The notes under the pieces are model-generated. The model saw only the letters and a list, made by a program, of their open reading frames with translations. It had not been told where the DNA came from and did not search any database. From an uncultured bacterium (GTDB lineage: Bacteria > Vulcanimicrobiota > Xenobia > Xenobiales > Xenobiaceae), in contig CAKTUZ010000026.1 of the NCBI GenBank assembly GCA_934621605.1, positions 1-36,333 of the forward strand: 36,333 bases of DNA, written 5' to 3'. Of this stretch, positions 24,351-33,249 are shown in pieces. The translations under genes were made by a program, and so were the position numbers. Every line of letters starts with the position of its first letter. Within the stretch, counting starts at the first letter, position 1.

Positions 24351-25373
24351 CTAAACTCTTTCGGCTTTGCGACGTTCGCAATCTATAGCTTGCAAAGCGG
24401 TAATAACTACCGTATCGACAATATCTTCAGCTTTGCAGCCGCGAGAGAGATCGTTAGAAGCATATTCAAAGCCTTGCAAAATGGGGCCGATAGCGATACC
24501 GCCAGACATACGCTCGGCTAACTTGTAGCCGATATTGCCAGACTGAATATCGGGGAAGATCAAAACATTGGCGCGGCCGGCCACAGGAGAACCGGGAGCC
24601 TTAGAGCGACCGATGGCGGGAATCAGAGCGGCGTCGACCTGCATTTCACCATCGACATTAAGGTCAGGACGACGAGCCTTGACAATACTTAAGGCTTCGG
24701 TAACTTTGTCAATTTTTTCGCTCTTGGCACTACCTTTGGTGCTGAAGCTCAACATAGCAATGCGAGGATCGGCATCTAAGAAGAGACGACAAGAATCGGC
24801 AGTCGTAAGGGTGATTTCGGCCAATTGTAAAGGATCGGGATCGATAACCACACCACAATCGGCAAAGATCATGGCACCATTTTCGCCAAAAGTTTTGTTG
24901 GGGACAACCATTAGGAAGAAACTGGAAACGGTCTTGAGGCCAGGCTGTACGCCCAAGCACTTCAAAGCAGCGCGTACAGTATGAGCAGTGGTATTGGTAG
25001 CTCCGGCTACAGTACCATCGGCTTTACCGGAACGAACCATCATATTGGCGTAATAGAGGGGGTCGGCCATAGCTGCGTGAGCTTCTTCGGGGGTCATACC
25101 TTTAGCTTTGCGCAACTCGTAGTAAGCGTTAGCATATTCCTCGAAATCGTCGGCAGCCGTATGTTCCAAAATATCCACATCTTCTAAAGAGAAGCCCAGT
25201 TCTTTGGCACGGGCGCGTACTTCTTCGGTTTTGCCGATAATAGTCACTTTGGCATAGCCGCGATCGGTGATCATACGGGCAGCTTGCAAAGTTCTATCGT
25301 CTTTTCCCTCAGGCAGCACAATGTGACGGCGATTAGCTGCGGCCTTACTGCGCAGAATATCGAGAATTTCCAT
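24351..25373 (-). CDS. pta: Phosphate acetyltransferase
   Basis: 340 aa, the short (catalytic-domain-only) form. It interconverts acetyl-CoA and acetyl phosphate in the acetate fermentation or overflow pathway. Family motifs: IVLPEGKDDRTLQAA near the start, DPLYYANMMVRSGKADGTVAGA (near 125-145), MIFADCGVVIDPDPLQLAEI, MLSFSTKGSAKS and NVLIFPDIQSGNIGYKL (near 280). ATG 25373 has AGAGG eight bases upstream; an in-frame codon farther up (25421) lacks support. The partner ackA is not in the window. It is a single-gene unit. Confidence 0.96.
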   Translation of the reverse strand: MEILDILRSKAAANRRHIVLPEGKDDRTLQAARMITDRGYAKVTIIGKTEEVRARAKELGFSLEDVDILEHTAADDFEEYANAYYELRKAKGMTPEEAHAAMADPLYYANMMVRSGKADGTVAGATNTTAHTVRAALKCLGVQPGLKTVSSFFLMVVPNKTFGENGAMIFADCGVVIDPDPLQLAEITLTTADSCRLFLDADPRIAMLSFSTKGSAKSEKIDKVTEALSIVKARRPDLNVDGEMQVDAALIPAIGRSKAPGSPVAGRANVLIFPDIQSGNIGYKLAERMSGGIAIGPILQGFEYASNDLSRGCKAEDIVDTVVITALQAIDCERRKAERV

Positions 25374-25889
25374 AACACACCTCTTCTTATTCTTCTTTTG
25401 CCTCTTCGTGCCTAAAATCAATTTTTATTGATTGACTCAGACCCGGCAACTCAAGCGAAAAGTTCACCTTCATCCTCCACCTGAGAGGCAAAGGACTTCC
25501 GGCAAGACTGGGTTAAAGGCAACAATCTCGCTAAAAAGTGGCCCTGCCTTCTTCTTGGTCAGCTCCAACCCTGCTATTTTTGGTCGAGGGGAAAAAATAT
25601 TTCTTTCTTTATACATAAATACAATATATATTAGTGCACAGAACTTATATCCTCACCATTTAATATCCTATATATTGCTTATACAATTGGTATTTTTATT
25701 CAATCTTGTATTTTGACAAAGGTAAATTTCAGTTTATTAGATAAGCAACTTTTTTAAAGCCAGGTTTTTCTAACCAGATTGAGAAACTGACAGTTCCTGT
25801 TGCCAAGCAACAGCCGGGAGAACGGCTTCTAATGGCGAACCGGTCTTTCACTACAACTGGCGCCGAGTAGGCGCGGAGGATTAGTCTTT
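25374..25889. other. Divergent intergenic region between pta and the NHL gene
   Basis: 516 bases without a gene. 25430-25560 is GC-richer and rich in short inverted repeats (for example CCTC/GAGG near 25477-25492), so a structured pta leader is possible, but no riboswitch family was recognised. 25580-25760 is very AT-rich. A TTGACA at 25712-25717 could be the -35 of the NHL gene, with a poor -10. Between 25797 and 25880 small hairpins occur (GTTGC/GCAAC, GCCG/CGGC, GCGCC/GGCGC), the last just before the ribosome site. Confidence 0.4.
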
Positions 25890-27242
25890 TTGCTTACCAG
25901 AGATAAGTTTTTTATAATCAGTCTTTTTATGTCGCTGGCGCTGTGGCTGGCCGTTACCCTTTCGGTAGCGCTTCCTGTTGCGGCTCAGACAGCTGAAGAT
26001 TCACCCAAAGCAGCCACTGAAACCACAGCCGATATTCAAAACGACGCCATCGAAACCGATAATTCTAAAGCCGAGGCTGAGCCTCAGGCCGAAGTCGCTC
26101 CCCAGGCCACATCTTCAACTGAAGCAGAAGCAACTGACAATCAAAAACAAGCTCAAACCGAAGAAAACAATTTTGCTACTCAGGAAGAAACAGCCCCAGA
26201 ACAAGAGACCACCAAGAGCTTGAATGAACTCAATGCTGAATTACAAAAAGGCAAGGTCAAAACGATCGATCTGGAGATGGATAAAAAGCCTCGTTTGAGT
26301 ATACTTCAATCTTCAAACCCCGAGGATTACAAGCGTTTAAGCGGCATTTGGATTTCTGACACCGGCAATGGTCGCATCGTCTACATGAAAAATCTGCAGG
26401 GTGAAGATTTTTATCCTTTAGGGTTAAGCGGCAGCGGCTTAGGACGCTTTCTCAATCCGGAGCAAATTTGGGTAGATGTTACTGGTAAAATTTATATCGC
26501 CGACCGAGGCAACAATCGTATAGTTCGTTTGGACGATATTCGCGGCTTAGGCTGGACAGAAATGGATAACGGCTTCAGCGGCCCACGCGGCGTGGCCTTT
26601 CATGGTAAGCGCCTTTATATTTCCGATACTGATAACGACCGCATTTTAGTTTACGAAAAATTTGGCGATACCACCCCTATGGCCGAACTTAAAGATGACA
26701 AAATCAAACAGCCTGGCTACTTATGGCTGGATATGGAAGGCAACCTTTACGTATGTTGCGGCGAAAATAGCATGCGCGGCCAAATTGTGCGCATTCCTTT
26801 CGATTTAACCGCTTTACCAAACACTTGGACTGTCTATCGCGGCCAAGGTCTCAGAGGTGCAACTTTTGCTCCTACCCAGTTTGTCAAAACAGAAGACGGC
26901 TTCTTCTTTATAGATATGGCCAATCAGCGTTTGGTGGAAACAGACAACTTTAAAGGCAAAAATCCTTTGGAGATAGGTTCTTACGGACATGGTACTTTCC
27001 AATTTCTGGAACCCAAAGGTTTAAGTTGCAGCGAAGACGGCAGTAAAATTTACATTGCCGATACCGGTAATGATCGCATTGTCTGTTTGGACCCCAAACA
27101 AGCCAATTCCTGGGAAGTTTATGACAGCTTAGAACCGACTTTCGGTTTGCGTTCTCCTAAATGTGTCTTTGTGTGGTCGCCTCGTCCTCTGCCGGAAGAA
27201 GACGATAAAGATAAAGACGAAGACAAAGGCAAAGATAAATAG
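25890..27242 (+). CDS. Secreted NHL-repeat beta-propeller protein
   Basis: 450 aa. A signal peptide (hydrophobic 8-31, AA-Q junction near 32) is followed by an Ala/Glu/Thr/Gln-rich low-complexity linker (35-125), then a six-bladed propeller (about 145-430). NHL-type blades are visible as WISDTGNGRIVYM, IYIADRGNNRIVRLD, LYISDTDNDRILVYE, LYVCCGENSM, FFFIDMANQRLVE and IYIADTGNDRIVCLD. The tail is Asp/Lys repeats. NHL propellers mediate binding or scaffolding; no enzyme site is evident. It starts at TTG 25890, nine bases after GGAGGA (25875-25880), which decides the start. The linker suggests the propeller is held away from the cell surface. Confidence 0.88.
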   Translation: MLTRDKFFIISLFMSLALWLAVTLSVALPVAAQTAEDSPKAATETTADIQNDAIETDNSKAEAEPQAEVAPQATSSTEAEATDNQKQAQTEENNFATQEETAPEQETTKSLNELNAELQKGKVKTIDLEMDKKPRLSILQSSNPEDYKRLSGIWISDTGNGRIVYMKNLQGEDFYPLGLSGSGLGRFLNPEQIWVDVTGKIYIADRGNNRIVRLDDIRGLGWTEMDNGFSGPRGVAFHGKRLYISDTDNDRILVYEKFGDTTPMAELKDDKIKQPGYLWLDMEGNLYVCCGENSMRGQIVRIPFDLTALPNTWTVYRGQGLRGATFAPTQFVKTEDGFFFIDMANQRLVETDNFKGKNPLEIGSYGHGTFQFLEPKGLSCSEDGSKIYIADTGNDRIVCLDPKQANSWEVYDSLEPTFGLRSPKCVFVWSPRPLPEEDDKDKDEDKGKDK

Positions 27243-27286
27243 AGAGCTTTCGCTTCGATAAAAAAAGCCCGATCGCCAAACTGACG

Positions 27287-27326
27287 AGCCCTGTTCCGCT
27301 TTTGTAGCGCTACAGGGCTTTTCTAT
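27287..27326 (+). terminator. Terminator after the NHL gene
   Basis: AGCCCTGT (27287-27294) and ACAGGGCT (27312-27319) followed by TTTTCT. Confidence 0.85.
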
Positions 27327-27385
27327 TTTGCAAAACTATAACTTGAGCGAAGGTTCAAACCATATTAACCTAGAAAATCGGCTCT

Positions 27386-29368
27386 GTGAGTAATAAATTA
27401 ACTTCCCGTCAGTACGTAGAGCAGCTTTTAGAGCGTTCCCATCGCGAACCGAACAATGTTGATTTACACGTCAGCATAGGTGAAGCTTGTCTGCGCAACG
27501 GCGACACTGACGGGGCTTTTAAAGCTTTCAACAGAGCCGCCGAGTTAGATCCCAGTTCTTATTTCCGTTCTTTAGTCTACGAATGGTCAGGCTATATCAA
27601 TCGCAAGGCCGGTAAAATCAGCGAAGCGATTACTGCCTATAATCAATGGGCTCAAATCGATAGGGCCAGTAGTTTTCCTCTCGATCGCTGGGGAGCTGTT
27701 TTAGCTCGCGAGAATATGGCTGTAGACTTGCTGTTGCTGCGCTCTATGTATAAAAAGCGCCTCGAGCAATCTCCTGACGATCCGGAGTTGCGTGCTTCTC
27801 TGGCCTTGCTCTCTTTCGTACTCGGCCAAGACGCTATAGACGAAGAAACCACCTTGCTGGAGCTGGCCAGCAGCGCTTTGGAAGCCGAGTACGACAGCTT
27901 ACCCATGCGTTATTTAATGGGCCTTCTCTATATGCGTATCGCCCATTTCGAAAGCGCCGATTCGGAATTTAAAAAAGTCGTCGAGTTGGATCCGGAACAA
28001 ACTTGGTGCGAATATCGCTTTAATCTCAATTGGTCAATCGAAAGCGCCATACTTATGCGAGCTCGCATCGCTCATATTCAAAAACGCTATGACGATGCTT
28101 TGCGCCTCTGTACCGATTGTATAGACATTTCTTATAAGCTCAATCCCTTTGCTCCCATTGAAGAGATTATTTCTATCCATATGGAACGCGAAGAATATAT
28201 TAGGGCCTTGCAAATATTCAGTGCTTTCGGCCCTCTGCTTACCGAGTCGCCTTCTCTGCGTCGTATGTATTCGCGTTGCCTATTGGGAGCAGGCCAGATT
28301 GAAGCAGCCGCACAAATTTACGAAAACGCCCAGAAAAAAGATGAACTTGAAGCCAACAAACAATCTCAAGTCGACAAAGCTAATTCAGAACAGACAGCCC
28401 GAGTTAAAGATGAAATTGCTGCAGCTTCAGCCAGCACTACTTTAGAGTCGGAGCTTCTCTGCGACAGCGGCGAATATGACAAGGCTATAGACACTTGGAA
28501 GAAGCTTGCTCTAGCCTACCCCGACAATTTGAGTTTGATTGCCGATGTTGCCGTGGGAGCAGCTAAAGTATACGCCCATCAAGAGCGCTACGATCAGGCT
28601 ATTTCAGTATTGGAAGGTTGTATGCTCACCACTCCTAAAGTAGCCAAAAATTTAGAGATATGGAAACTTCTCTCCAACTACTATAAAACTTCCGAGCAAA
28701 CCTTAAAATACCGCTTAGCTCGTATTCAGGTGCAATCTCTTACGCCAGCAGAAGAAGATTCTTTCAGCAATGAGATTATTGCTATACCGGTACCCAACAG
28801 CGGCATAGTGGCTTTGGGCATTAGTGCTAGAGCTATGGACGGTAACGGCGTAGTCAAAGTAACCGGTACCGAAACGGTGGCTTCCACTATGGAAATTGCC
28901 TGGACTTATCTGCGTTCCGAAGCCAAGAATTTAGGCTTGCCCGATCCCAATGCTTACGATTTCCATATCCATTTGCGTGATATGAGCGCCGATATAAATC
29001 GCGAGCTAAATTTACTATCCGAATACTTAGGCAATGAATCTTTGACAGATGAAAACTTAGGCACCGGCGAAGAGTTGGGTCTGGCTTTTCTTTTAGCTAT
29101 GGTCGGAGCTCTCAGCTCTACTTCCGGAGGCGCTCTATGTGTAGTAGGCGGTCGCTTAGATTTGCAAGGTAGAGTATACAGTTCGCCACAACTGGCAGCC
29201 GGTTTGCAGCGCATGTACGACGCTGGCGTTAGATGGAAACGTCTTATTTTGCCTCGCGCCATCAATGCCGACATGGAACATATGCCGCAAACTATTTGGT
29301 CGACGCCCAATTTAACCCTTTGTTCAAATGCTCGTCAAGCTATCAAAGCTTGGCTTATCGATTCTTAA
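27386..29368 (+). CDS. TPR protein fused to an inactive Lon-type (S16) domain
   Basis: 660 aa, cytoplasmic. Residues about 10-445 carry TPR units (GDTDGAFKAFNRAAELDPSS, AHFESADSEFKKVVELDPEQ, ERYDQAISVLEGCM). Residues about 463-655 resemble the Lon protease C-terminal domain: GIVALGISARAMDGNG, a YDFHIHLRD strand (Lon HIHVPEG), a LGLAFLLAMVGAL helix, GRLDLQGRVY (Lon G-x-LRGRVLPIGG) and RLILPRAINADME. The catalytic Ser of GPSAG is Glu563 (GEELG) and the catalytic Lys (GGLKEK) is Ala604 (PQLAAG), so proteolysis is not expected. No Lon ATPase domain is present. GTG 27386 has a weak ribosome site. The Clp-like gene starts 24 nt downstream, so they are probably one operon. A binding or adaptor role is inferred. 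Confidence 0.78.
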   Translation: MSNKLTSRQYVEQLLERSHREPNNVDLHVSIGEACLRNGDTDGAFKAFNRAAELDPSSYFRSLVYEWSGYINRKAGKISEAITAYNQWAQIDRASSFPLDRWGAVLARENMAVDLLLLRSMYKKRLEQSPDDPELRASLALLSFVLGQDAIDEETTLLELASSALEAEYDSLPMRYLMGLLYMRIAHFESADSEFKKVVELDPEQTWCEYRFNLNWSIESAILMRARIAHIQKRYDDALRLCTDCIDISYKLNPFAPIEEIISIHMEREEYIRALQIFSAFGPLLTESPSLRRMYSRCLLGAGQIEAAAQIYENAQKKDELEANKQSQVDKANSEQTARVKDEIAAASASTTLESELLCDSGEYDKAIDTWKKLALAYPDNLSLIADVAVGAAKVYAHQERYDQAISVLEGCMLTTPKVAKNLEIWKLLSNYYKTSEQTLKYRLARIQVQSLTPAEEDSFSNEIIAIPVPNSGIVALGISARAMDGNGVVKVTGTETVASTMEIAWTYLRSEAKNLGLPDPNAYDFHIHLRDMSADINRELNLLSEYLGNESLTDENLGTGEELGLAFLLAMVGALSSTSGGALCVVGGRLDLQGRVYSSPQLAAGLQRMYDAGVRWKRLILPRAINADMEHMPQTIWSTPNLTLCSNARQAIKAWLIDS

Positions 29369-29392
29369 TTTTGTCAAAGGGGAAAAATCGAA

Positions 29393-30829
29393 ATGAAACT
29401 TTATACTAGCAACTTAGAAAAAGTAAAAGTTCAATCCAAAAAAGAAGCTACCAAACTTAAACACCAATTTGTAACTGCCGAGCATTTACTTTTGGCTATC
29501 TTGGCTCTAAAAGATTGCCAAGCGGCTATTTTTCTGCGCAGCAAAGGCATAAGCTACACTAAGATCAGCAAAAAGATGGTTGAGCTATTAGGCCGCGGCT
29601 ACAAAAAAGTAGACGATCCTCCCCGTAGTCTGCGCAACATTATGATGTTTCACAGTGCGGAAGAGTTTGCCCAAACCTACAATAAACCGGTAGGCACACT
29701 CCACTTGCTGTGGTCCCTGTTAGATGAATTTAGCTGTGAAGCGGCCCAAGTTTTGGTTAAGGATGAAGACGAATCAAAACGTTGGTGTTCTGACATTGAA
29801 GATATGTTGGCCGAGCCGACTACTCGCCGCCCGGAAGTGCTTTCTTTCCGAAGCAAAGGCAGCACAGCCGAGCAAAACAACAAATGGCGCCGCCGTCTTT
29901 CCGAATGTGGCGAAGAGCTCAAGCGCAACGTCGTGGTGCAAGAAGCAGCTATTGCTCGCATTGCCGACACCTTAACCCGCTCTTGGGCAGGTTTTTTGGG
30001 CAGCAGTCGCCCCATTGCCAGCTTCCTTTTTGTGGGGCCTCGCGGTTCAGGCCGTTTAACCTTGGCTCGCAATTTGGCCAAGTTCCTTTTTAATGACTCC
30101 GACCGTGTAGCTCGCTTGAGCTTAGGCGACTTTAGCGACGAAGCCAGAGCAGCTCAGCTTATAGGTAGCGGCGGCCAAGATTCGCTTTTAGGAGTGCTCA
30201 ATCGCGAATTTCCTTTTGGCGTTATCTATATTGAAGATATAGAGCAAGCCCACCCCAAAGCTATGGAGTGTATCCATCAAATTTTGGAACGAGGTCGCTT
30301 TATGACCAGCGACGGCAGCCGCCTCGATTTCCGCGATCATATTATGATCCTCTCTCTGTCTATCGACGCCGAGTTTTTCAAAAATGCCAACGTCGGCTTC
30401 CGCAAAAGCAAAGACAAAGAAGACAGCTCCCAAGATCAGTACGAGCGTTTGCTTATGCCCGATCTGGAAACAGTGCTGCGCTCCGATACAATTAGCTTAG
30501 TGGATGAAACGGTCTTTTTACCGCCTATTAGCGATAAAGATCAACTTAAATTGTTGGATACCTGGATTGAAGCTCTGGCTAAAGAGCTCAAACATGAGCA
30601 TAATTTAACCTTAAATGTAGATGAAACTGTAAAAATCTACCTTATTAAAAAGAATGAAGACGTAGGTCACGGAGCCGCTTCTTTGCATCGCCTTTTCTCT
30701 CGAGAAATCGGCAGCTTTGTAGCTAAAGCTCTGCTGGCTCGCCAAATTAGTCGCGGAGACAACATTTTGCTTACTGAGCAAGATAAAGTTCTCTCTATCT
30801 CTCAACAACCTAAAAATTCTAAGAATTAG
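29393..30829 (+). CDS. Clp_N domain plus single degenerate AAA+ module
   Basis: 478 aa. Residues about 1-150 form the double Clp_N domain (TKLKHQFVTAEHLLLAIL; VGTLHLLWSLLDE), which binds substrates or adaptors in ClpA/ClpC. Residues about 180-460 match a ClpB/ClpC second AAA+ domain: FLFVGPRGSGRLTLA, HPKAMECIHQILERGRF, SRLDFRDHIMIL, ending in a sensor-2 helix. The key residues differ: Walker A lysine is Arg221 and the next S/T is Leu222; Walker B reads E281-D282 where DE is usual; the sensor-2 GAR is GAA (Ala429). The first AAA+ domain and any ClpP-binding IGF loop are absent. ATP hydrolysis is doubtful. Ribosome site AAAGGGG precedes ATG 29393. Operon with the pseudo-Lon gene. Confidence 0.82.
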   Translation: MKLYTSNLEKVKVQSKKEATKLKHQFVTAEHLLLAILALKDCQAAIFLRSKGISYTKISKKMVELLGRGYKKVDDPPRSLRNIMMFHSAEEFAQTYNKPVGTLHLLWSLLDEFSCEAAQVLVKDEDESKRWCSDIEDMLAEPTTRRPEVLSFRSKGSTAEQNNKWRRRLSECGEELKRNVVVQEAAIARIADTLTRSWAGFLGSSRPIASFLFVGPRGSGRLTLARNLAKFLFNDSDRVARLSLGDFSDEARAAQLIGSGGQDSLLGVLNREFPFGVIYIEDIEQAHPKAMECIHQILERGRFMTSDGSRLDFRDHIMILSLSIDAEFFKNANVGFRKSKDKEDSSQDQYERLLMPDLETVLRSDTISLVDETVFLPPISDKDQLKLLDTWIEALAKELKHEHNLTLNVDETVKIYLIKKNEDVGHGAASLHRLFSREIGSFVAKALLARQISRGDNILLTEQDKVLSISQQPKNSKN

Positions 30830-30837
30830 CATTTCAC

Positions 30838-30877
30838 CCAGCGGCAAGGTGGTTTTCCTATCTTGCCGCTGGTTTTA
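30838..30877 (+). terminator. Terminator of the pseudo-Lon/Clp operon
   Basis: CAGCGGCAAG (30839-30848) and CTTGCCGCTG (30862-30871) form a perfect 10-bp stem followed by GTTTT. It separates the operon from the next gene, though the short T run may allow read-through. Confidence 0.75.
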
Positions 30878-30908
30878 CCCTTACTGTAGGAGAGCCGTTT
30901 TTTTTGCT

Positions 30909-33041
30909 ATGAAGTTTACTTCTCACCTTTTGGCTTTAGCCTGTTTTGTCAGTCTGCCCCTAGCGGCTTGGGCTGCTCCCCTTACTCCGGCAGTCGAGGA
31001 CAACACTGCCCCGGCGTTTTCCTCGACTGCTATCGTATCTCCTCAAACCGCTTTTTCTGCCTCTGAAGTAAATCTATTTGTTGATGAAAGCATTGCCAAA
31101 TTACAAGCTATGCAAAAAGAAGGGCGCAATTTTCAAGTTTCTGATGCTCCATGGATCGATAAATTGAGTAAAATGCTCGGCACTGACACTATTGAAGTGC
31201 CTGATTTAAACAATTTGCCTCAAAAGCATAAGGTAGATTGTCGCTTAACTTGGGAAAAATTGGCTCAAACAGAAAACAGCGTTTCGATCTTACTCAATAC
31301 CTTGGTGACAATGAGAGCGGCTACCAAGCTTACTTATCAAACTTTTGTGGGTCCCGATTACAAAGTGCCTGTCTACAACAAGGCTATTTTTGCACTTATG
31401 CAGCCCCAATATACCAGTACTTCTCTGCTCAAATTGCGCGATTTGGCTTTACATAACCGTGTTTTCCGCATTAATCTCAACGAGAAAAACGGTTTAATTA
31501 CTACCAGTGATATTCCCGAAGGCGAAAATCCGGAAATGTCCGCTCGCGCTTGGGTAACAGATACTATCCATGCCGGTCTTTTGGAAACTGAAGTAAGCCC
31601 TAAAGCTTGGACTGAAGCTTTAAATACTTTAGCTAAATTCTATACCAGCCCAACGGAACAAAAAGCCTTCGATAAAGCAATAGCCAATCCTAAATCGTAT
31701 CGCGAAGGAGGCCCTGTTGAAGGCGTAGCCCATATCTTTTATCCAGCTACTTTAGAACGAGACAAAAATTGGTTTAATAATAAGCGTCTGGAATCGCATG
31801 GCTTATCTTTACGCGCTTTTATGGCTGCTCTGCGCGACGGTTATTTAAAACATTGGGAACGCGGTATAGACAATCCTTCGCCCCAATTTTTACAAGCTGT
31901 GGTAAATTTGACCGCTTACCTTGTCAATATCGATTATTCTAGCGCTCCTTCAGCTGGCAACTGGGAAGAAGTACCTTTCCCCGGTGGCTTAACTTGGGAT
32001 ACGCAAGCTATAAATGACGCTTTAGATGAAGTACTCGATATTATGTACAATAAAGCTTACGATTCCGATAAAGGTATTGTTAAGTTACGTCAAGCGCTGC
32101 GTTGCCAAAAGCACGGTGATATTTTTAGCCGTCGCCAAGATATAGAAAAAGCCTTTAAACGCGGTATAGAGCGCGTGCGTAAAACTTATTATGCTGAAAG
32201 TCCAGGCAACCGCGAGAAAGATATTTCCTTAGCGCTACTTTCTTCTACCCAAGTGCAATTAGATGATAAATATTTGACCAGTGTGCGCAAACATATTGAT
32301 AACTTGCAAATGTTGGAAAAATCTTTAGTTAGAGAGCACGGAGCTTTGCGTTACGCTCCTTTTAATTTGACCTTAAAAGATGGCAGTAAAGCCCTTTCTC
32401 CGGACAGTTACTTAAACTTGAACTACAATATTGCTTGTGATCCTCAAGGTCATGTCAATTTGGCTTGGCACGATATATTAAAAGAATTCGGTTCCAAAGA
32501 TGCCAGTGAAGCCGATATATTTATAGCCCGTTCACAACTAACCGCCCCCAATTGTGAAGCCCAATGGTTCTTGGTTTCCGATTTGGCTCGCGGCTATGCC
32601 GAACAAGCCCAAGCAATATATGAAAAAGCCGCCCGCCGCGTTGAACCAAACCAAAAGCCGCAATTAAGCCAAGCCGAAGAAGAGTTGGTCAAAGAATGTT
32701 TAGCCGGAGCCAATCGCAATATCAATCGCGCTTACGCTCGCATTACCCCGGAAACTGAAACTATAAAAGCTAACGGCGCTCCAGCTCCAGCTTGGTCGGT
32801 TCCCGAAGCTTGGCAATGTGTCAGTACTTTGCCTCCTCATTCACAAAAAGCCTATTTGCCAGGGGTAAATACCCCTTTAACTTGGGCTGAAGCCTCTTTA
32901 TGGATGGCTACTAACCATTATGTGGCTGTACTTACCCGTTTAGAGTCGCTACGCGGCGGCCGTGTCCATCAGGGCCCGTCAGCGGCCAACCCGCAGACTA
33001 AATTAAGCGAATATATTTGGTCTAAATCCAAGAGTAAATAG
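30909..33041 (+). CDS. Secreted six-hairpin (GH15-like) glycosidase homologue
   Basis: 710 aa with a Sec signal peptide (hydrophobic 6-20, likely cut after AWA near residue 22). The rest is mostly helical. The patterns REGGPVEGVAHIFYP, then AGNWEEVPFPGGLTWDTQ (near 350) and the late PLTWAEASLWMATNHYV resemble the (alpha/alpha)6 barrel of glucoamylase-like GH15 and phosphorylase-kinase-like proteins, where a Glu in a WEE motif is the general acid (here E353 or E354). The substrate is unknown and the relationship distant. ATG 30909 starts the signal peptide; AGGAGAG lies about 15 nt upstream. It follows the Clp-like gene across a terminator. It could degrade or remodel extracellular glycans; this is inferred. 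Confidence 0.6.
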   Translation: MKFTSHLLALACFVSLPLAAWAAPLTPAVEDNTAPAFSSTAIVSPQTAFSASEVNLFVDESIAKLQAMQKEGRNFQVSDAPWIDKLSKMLGTDTIEVPDLNNLPQKHKVDCRLTWEKLAQTENSVSILLNTLVTMRAATKLTYQTFVGPDYKVPVYNKAIFALMQPQYTSTSLLKLRDLALHNRVFRINLNEKNGLITTSDIPEGENPEMSARAWVTDTIHAGLLETEVSPKAWTEALNTLAKFYTSPTEQKAFDKAIANPKSYREGGPVEGVAHIFYPATLERDKNWFNNKRLESHGLSLRAFMAALRDGYLKHWERGIDNPSPQFLQAVVNLTAYLVNIDYSSAPSAGNWEEVPFPGGLTWDTQAINDALDEVLDIMYNKAYDSDKGIVKLRQALRCQKHGDIFSRRQDIEKAFKRGIERVRKTYYAESPGNREKDISLALLSSTQVQLDDKYLTSVRKHIDNLQMLEKSLVREHGALRYAPFNLTLKDGSKALSPDSYLNLNYNIACDPQGHVNLAWHDILKEFGSKDASEADIFIARSQLTAPNCEAQWFLVSDLARGYAEQAQAIYEKAARRVEPNQKPQLSQAEEELVKECLAGANRNINRAYARITPETETIKANGAPAPAWSVPEAWQCVSTLPPHSQKAYLPGVNTPLTWAEASLWMATNHYVAVLTRLESLRGGRVHQGPSAANPQTKLSEYIWSKSKSK

Positions 33042-33057
33042 CTGCAACCTAAACAAC

Positions 33058-33134
33058 CAGCGCGACAACAAGTGCTAAAAGAGACGGCGTCGCGACAGTC
33101 CTTTCATCAAGTTCTGTTGCCGCGCTGTTTTTTT
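33058..33134 (+). terminator. Terminator after the glycosidase-like gene
   Basis: CAGCGCGACAAC (33058-33069) and GTTGCCGCGCTG (33116-33127) pair with one mismatch, with inner pairs between, and are followed by seven T. Confidence 0.7.
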
Positions 33135-33187
33135 ATTGGCTACTATACAAAATATAAACCGTTAACTGCCGCACAATTTCAAATGCA

Positions 33188-33224
33188 AAACGCCCCCGAC
33201 GATTTCTTCGTCGGGGGCGCTTAT
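33188..33224 (-). terminator. Terminator of the metalloprotease gene
   Basis: A perfect 12-bp GC-rich stem, CGCCCCCGACGA (33191-33202) with TCGTCGGGGGCG (33208-33219), followed on the minus strand by GTTTTGCATTT. Confidence 0.85.
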
Positions 33225-33249
33225 TAAAGCACTAAATCATCAGTACCAA

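Noticed and set aside
25430..25530. Strings CCCGGCAACT and AGGTGGAGG that recall a SAM-I riboswitch
   Set aside because: They lie on opposite strands here, whereas the riboswitch needs both on the same strand in a fixed order.
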